From Candidatus Woesearchaeota archaeon (GTDB taxonomy: Archaea > Nanoarchaeota > Nanoarchaeia > Woesearchaeales > UBA11576), in the NCBI GenBank assembly GCA_013331125.1, contig DUGW01000189.1, positions 1-5,923 of the forward strand: a stretch of 5,923 nt of DNA, given 5' to 3'. Every line of letters starts with the position of its first letter. Position 1 is the first letter of the stretch. Of this stretch, positions 4,558 to 5,923 are shown piece after piece. The notes beneath the pieces were generated by a model. That model ran no database searches, was not told the DNA's origin, and saw only the letters and a program-made list of their open reading frames with translations. The position numbers and the translations under genes were made by a program.

Positions 4558-5415
4558 GTGAGAAAACCAATAGTCGCAGGGCAGTTCTACCCGAGAGGAA
4601 AAGAGGAGCTGATAAGTTCTATAGAGGAAAGCTTCGAGTCAGAGTTCGGACCAGGCAGACTGCCAGCAAAGAGAGAGCCAAAAAAGCTGTACGGAGCGAT
4701 AACACCGCACGCAGGATACAGGTTCTCAGGAGCAGGAGCGGCAAGGGTGTTCAAAGAGGTAGGAGAGAGCGCGTTCCCAAGAGTATACGTGATGATAGGG
4801 GTGAACCATTCAGGACCAGAGACATGCGTAAGCGACGAGGATTGGGAGACACCACTAGGCGTGGTGAAGAGAGACAAAGAGCTAGTCAAGGCTCTGGCAA
4901 AGAAAGGCATGACGATAGACAACGAGGCACACCACGGAGAGCACAGCATAGAGGTACAGCTGCCGTTCCTGCAATATATATCAAAAGACCATGAAGAGGA
5001 ACTGAGGATCGTATATGTGATGATAGCAGACGATGATTACGAGAGATGGGGGAAGATGATACTGGACGCTGTAGAGGAGAGCGTAAAGGAAGCGGTGTTC
5101 ATATGCTCAAGCGACTTCACACACTACGGAGACAATTATGGATATACACCTTTCGTAGGAGATGTCAAACAGAACATGGAAAAACTGGACAAAGCGGCAG
5201 CCGATTTCATAGTAAAGAAAGACCCGGCAGGATTCCTGGCATACACAAACAAGACAAGGGCGACAATATGCGGAAAATACGGGATAGCAGTACTTCTATG
5301 GATTATGAGCCAGATAAGAAAACCCAGAGGGAAATCAATAGGGTATTACACATCAGGAGATGTCCTGGGCAATTACGAAAATGCCGTAGGGTATGCATCA
5401 ATCACTTTTTCATAG
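4558..5415 (+). CDS. amrB: MEMO1 family protein (AmmeMemoRadiSam system protein B)
   Basis: A full-length (285 residues) member of the MEMO1 family, a dioxygenase-like alpha/beta fold usual at 260-300 residues. Family motifs occur in order: AGQFYP (7-12), PHAGY with H51, NHSG with H84, EHSIEVQLPF (128-137), SSDFTHYG with D186 and H189, TICG with C238, and GYYTSGD (262-268). H51, H84 and C238 correspond to the His-His-Cys metal site reported for human MEMO1 (H49, H81, C244). All expected residues are intact, so metal binding is likely. In prokaryotes the protein often accompanies an AMMECR1 protein and a radical SAM enzyme; neither partner is in the window, and the biochemical role is still poorly defined. 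The start is GTG with a Shine-Dalgarno sequence four bases upstream. The last 14 bases overlap the opposing gene's 3' end. Few codons end in T. The symbol is by family only. Confidence 0.93.
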   Translation: MRKPIVAGQFYPRGKEELISSIEESFESEFGPGRLPAKREPKKLYGAITPHAGYRFSGAGAARVFKEVGESAFPRVYVMIGVNHSGPETCVSDEDWETPLGVVKRDKELVKALAKKGMTIDNEAHHGEHSIEVQLPFLQYISKDHEEELRIVYVMIADDDYERWGKMILDAVEESVKEAVFICSSDFTHYGDNYGYTPFVGDVKQNMEKLDKAAADFIVKKDPAGFLAYTNKTRATICGKYGIAVLLWIMSQIRKPRGKSIGYYTSGDVLGNYENAVGYASITFS

Positions 5416-5923
5416 GCTTCTTCTTGACCTTCTTAGAGACGGGCCGCTGGGCAGGAGCCTCGGGCTTCTCAGCAGGTTTAGTGACAGATGCCTGCTTGAT
5501 CTCATGATGAGGCTCGAACTTATGCCTGGAAAGAGCCTTCTCGACACGTTCATGATGCCAACCGACATCCAACAGGCGCTTCTTGATCTCATCACGGGAC
5601 TTGCCATGCCTCCTGGACTCAGTGATATAACGATCAATCTCCTTATCGATAGAAGGCCTCACAGGAAGGCGGGTCACGAAGTAATAGATGATAAATATCA
5701 GCAAGACGACAAGACCGACATAGAACAGGTAGCGGAACTTGCCTTTCTCTTCAGGAGCTATGTCAACAGGCGCAGGCTCACCGACAGGCTGTGGCTGAGG
5801 AACAGCAGCAGGCTGAGGTGTTGGAGCTGGAGCAGCTACAGGAGCAGGCTCAGGCTGGACAACAACCTCTGGCTCGGCAGGCGCAGGAGCTGGCTTGACA
5901 GGCTCAGATGCCACAACCTTCTG
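5402..5923 (-). CDS. Pro/Ala/Glu-rich single-pass membrane protein with short helical domain, 5'-partial
   Basis: The frame runs to the window edge without a stop (QKVV precede the GTG at 5914), so the true start is probably outside. At least 173 residues are seen. Counted from that GTG, residues 1-55 are a low-complexity Pro/Ala/Val/Gln tract. One transmembrane helix follows at about 64-83 (YLFYVGLVVLLIFIIYYFV). Residues 90-135 form a compact charged helical domain containing IDRYITESRRHGKS, a DVGW turn and VEKALSRH; this helix-turn-helix layout (…GW…V…AL) recurs near membrane anchors in DPANN-type archaeal proteins. The tail (150-170) is Lys/Pro-rich, ending KKKPMKK, and probably stays in the cytoplasm by the positive-inside rule. 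No enzyme motif is present. It may be an extracytoplasmic stalk or scaffold. The gene converges with MEMO, overlapping by 14 bases. Confidence 0.78.
   Translation of the reverse strand, partial: QKVVASEPVKPAPAPAEPEVVVQPEPAPVAAPAPTPQPAAVPQPQPVGEPAPVDIAPEEKGKFRYLFYVGLVVLLIFIIYYFVTRLPVRPSIDKEIDRYITESRRHGKSRDEIKKRLLDVGWHHERVEKALSRHKFEPHHEIKQASVTKPAEKPEAPAQRPVSKKVKKKPMKK

Noticed and set aside
4587..4949. A 120-codon minus-strand frame inside MEMO
   Set aside because: Antisense to conserved MEMO motifs, Ser/Leu-rich shadow translation.
5046..5507. A 153-codon plus-strand frame overlapping the MEMO gene
   Set aside because: It lies in another frame of the clearly conserved MEMO coding region and runs into the complement of the next gene; Arg/Gly-rich composition with no domain.
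1..5923. CRISPR array, insertion sequence or toxin-antitoxin pair
   Set aside because: No regularly spaced repeats, transposase motifs or paired small genes were seen on either strand.

Overview
The window looks like a piece of an archaeal genome, most likely a small-genome lineage of the DPANN type (Woesearchaeota/Pacearchaeota-like); the lineage is an inference from gene style. The archaeal call rests on BRE/TATA-type promoters placed about 26 bases upstream of leaderless starts (positions 2271, 3560 and 3688), Shine-Dalgarno leaders elsewhere, a MEMO1/AmmB-family protein, and a Pro/Ala-rich single-span membrane protein with a short helical domain of a kind common in these archaea.

Layout. 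Positions 1-499 (+) hold the 3' end of a phospholipase D-like protein whose N-terminal half lies outside the window. It converges, sharing a TCATGA stop, with a minus-strand six-helix membrane protein (494-1372) that resembles the transmembrane half of an ABC exporter but has no ATPase domain. About 420 bases without a convincing protein gene follow (1373-1788). They contain nested helices, GNRA-capped hairpins and a terminator-like hairpin plus T7 tract, all consistent with a minus-strand structured RNA of roughly 330-350 nt that I cannot assign to a known class. Upstream of it on the same strand are a small lipoprotein (1789-2271) and a permuted NlpC/P60 (YiiX-like) cysteine hydrolase with a long helical N-terminal region (2352-3560). 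A 127-base divergent promoter region with a central palindrome separates that gene from an M28-family zinc peptidase (3688-4521, +) and a MEMO1/AmmB protein (4558-5415, +). The MEMO gene overlaps the tail of a partial minus-strand Pro/Ala-rich membrane protein (5402 to the window end).

How it fits together. The minus-strand block (hydrolase, lipoprotein, RNA, membrane protein) appears to be a series of separately promoted units rather than one tight operon. Three of its four products are predicted to be envelope-associated or hydrolytic. The M28 and MEMO genes are co-oriented and 36 bases apart, and may be partly co-transcribed. No mobile element, CRISPR array, tRNA or rRNA was recognised. 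The candidate structured RNA is the main item worth following up.
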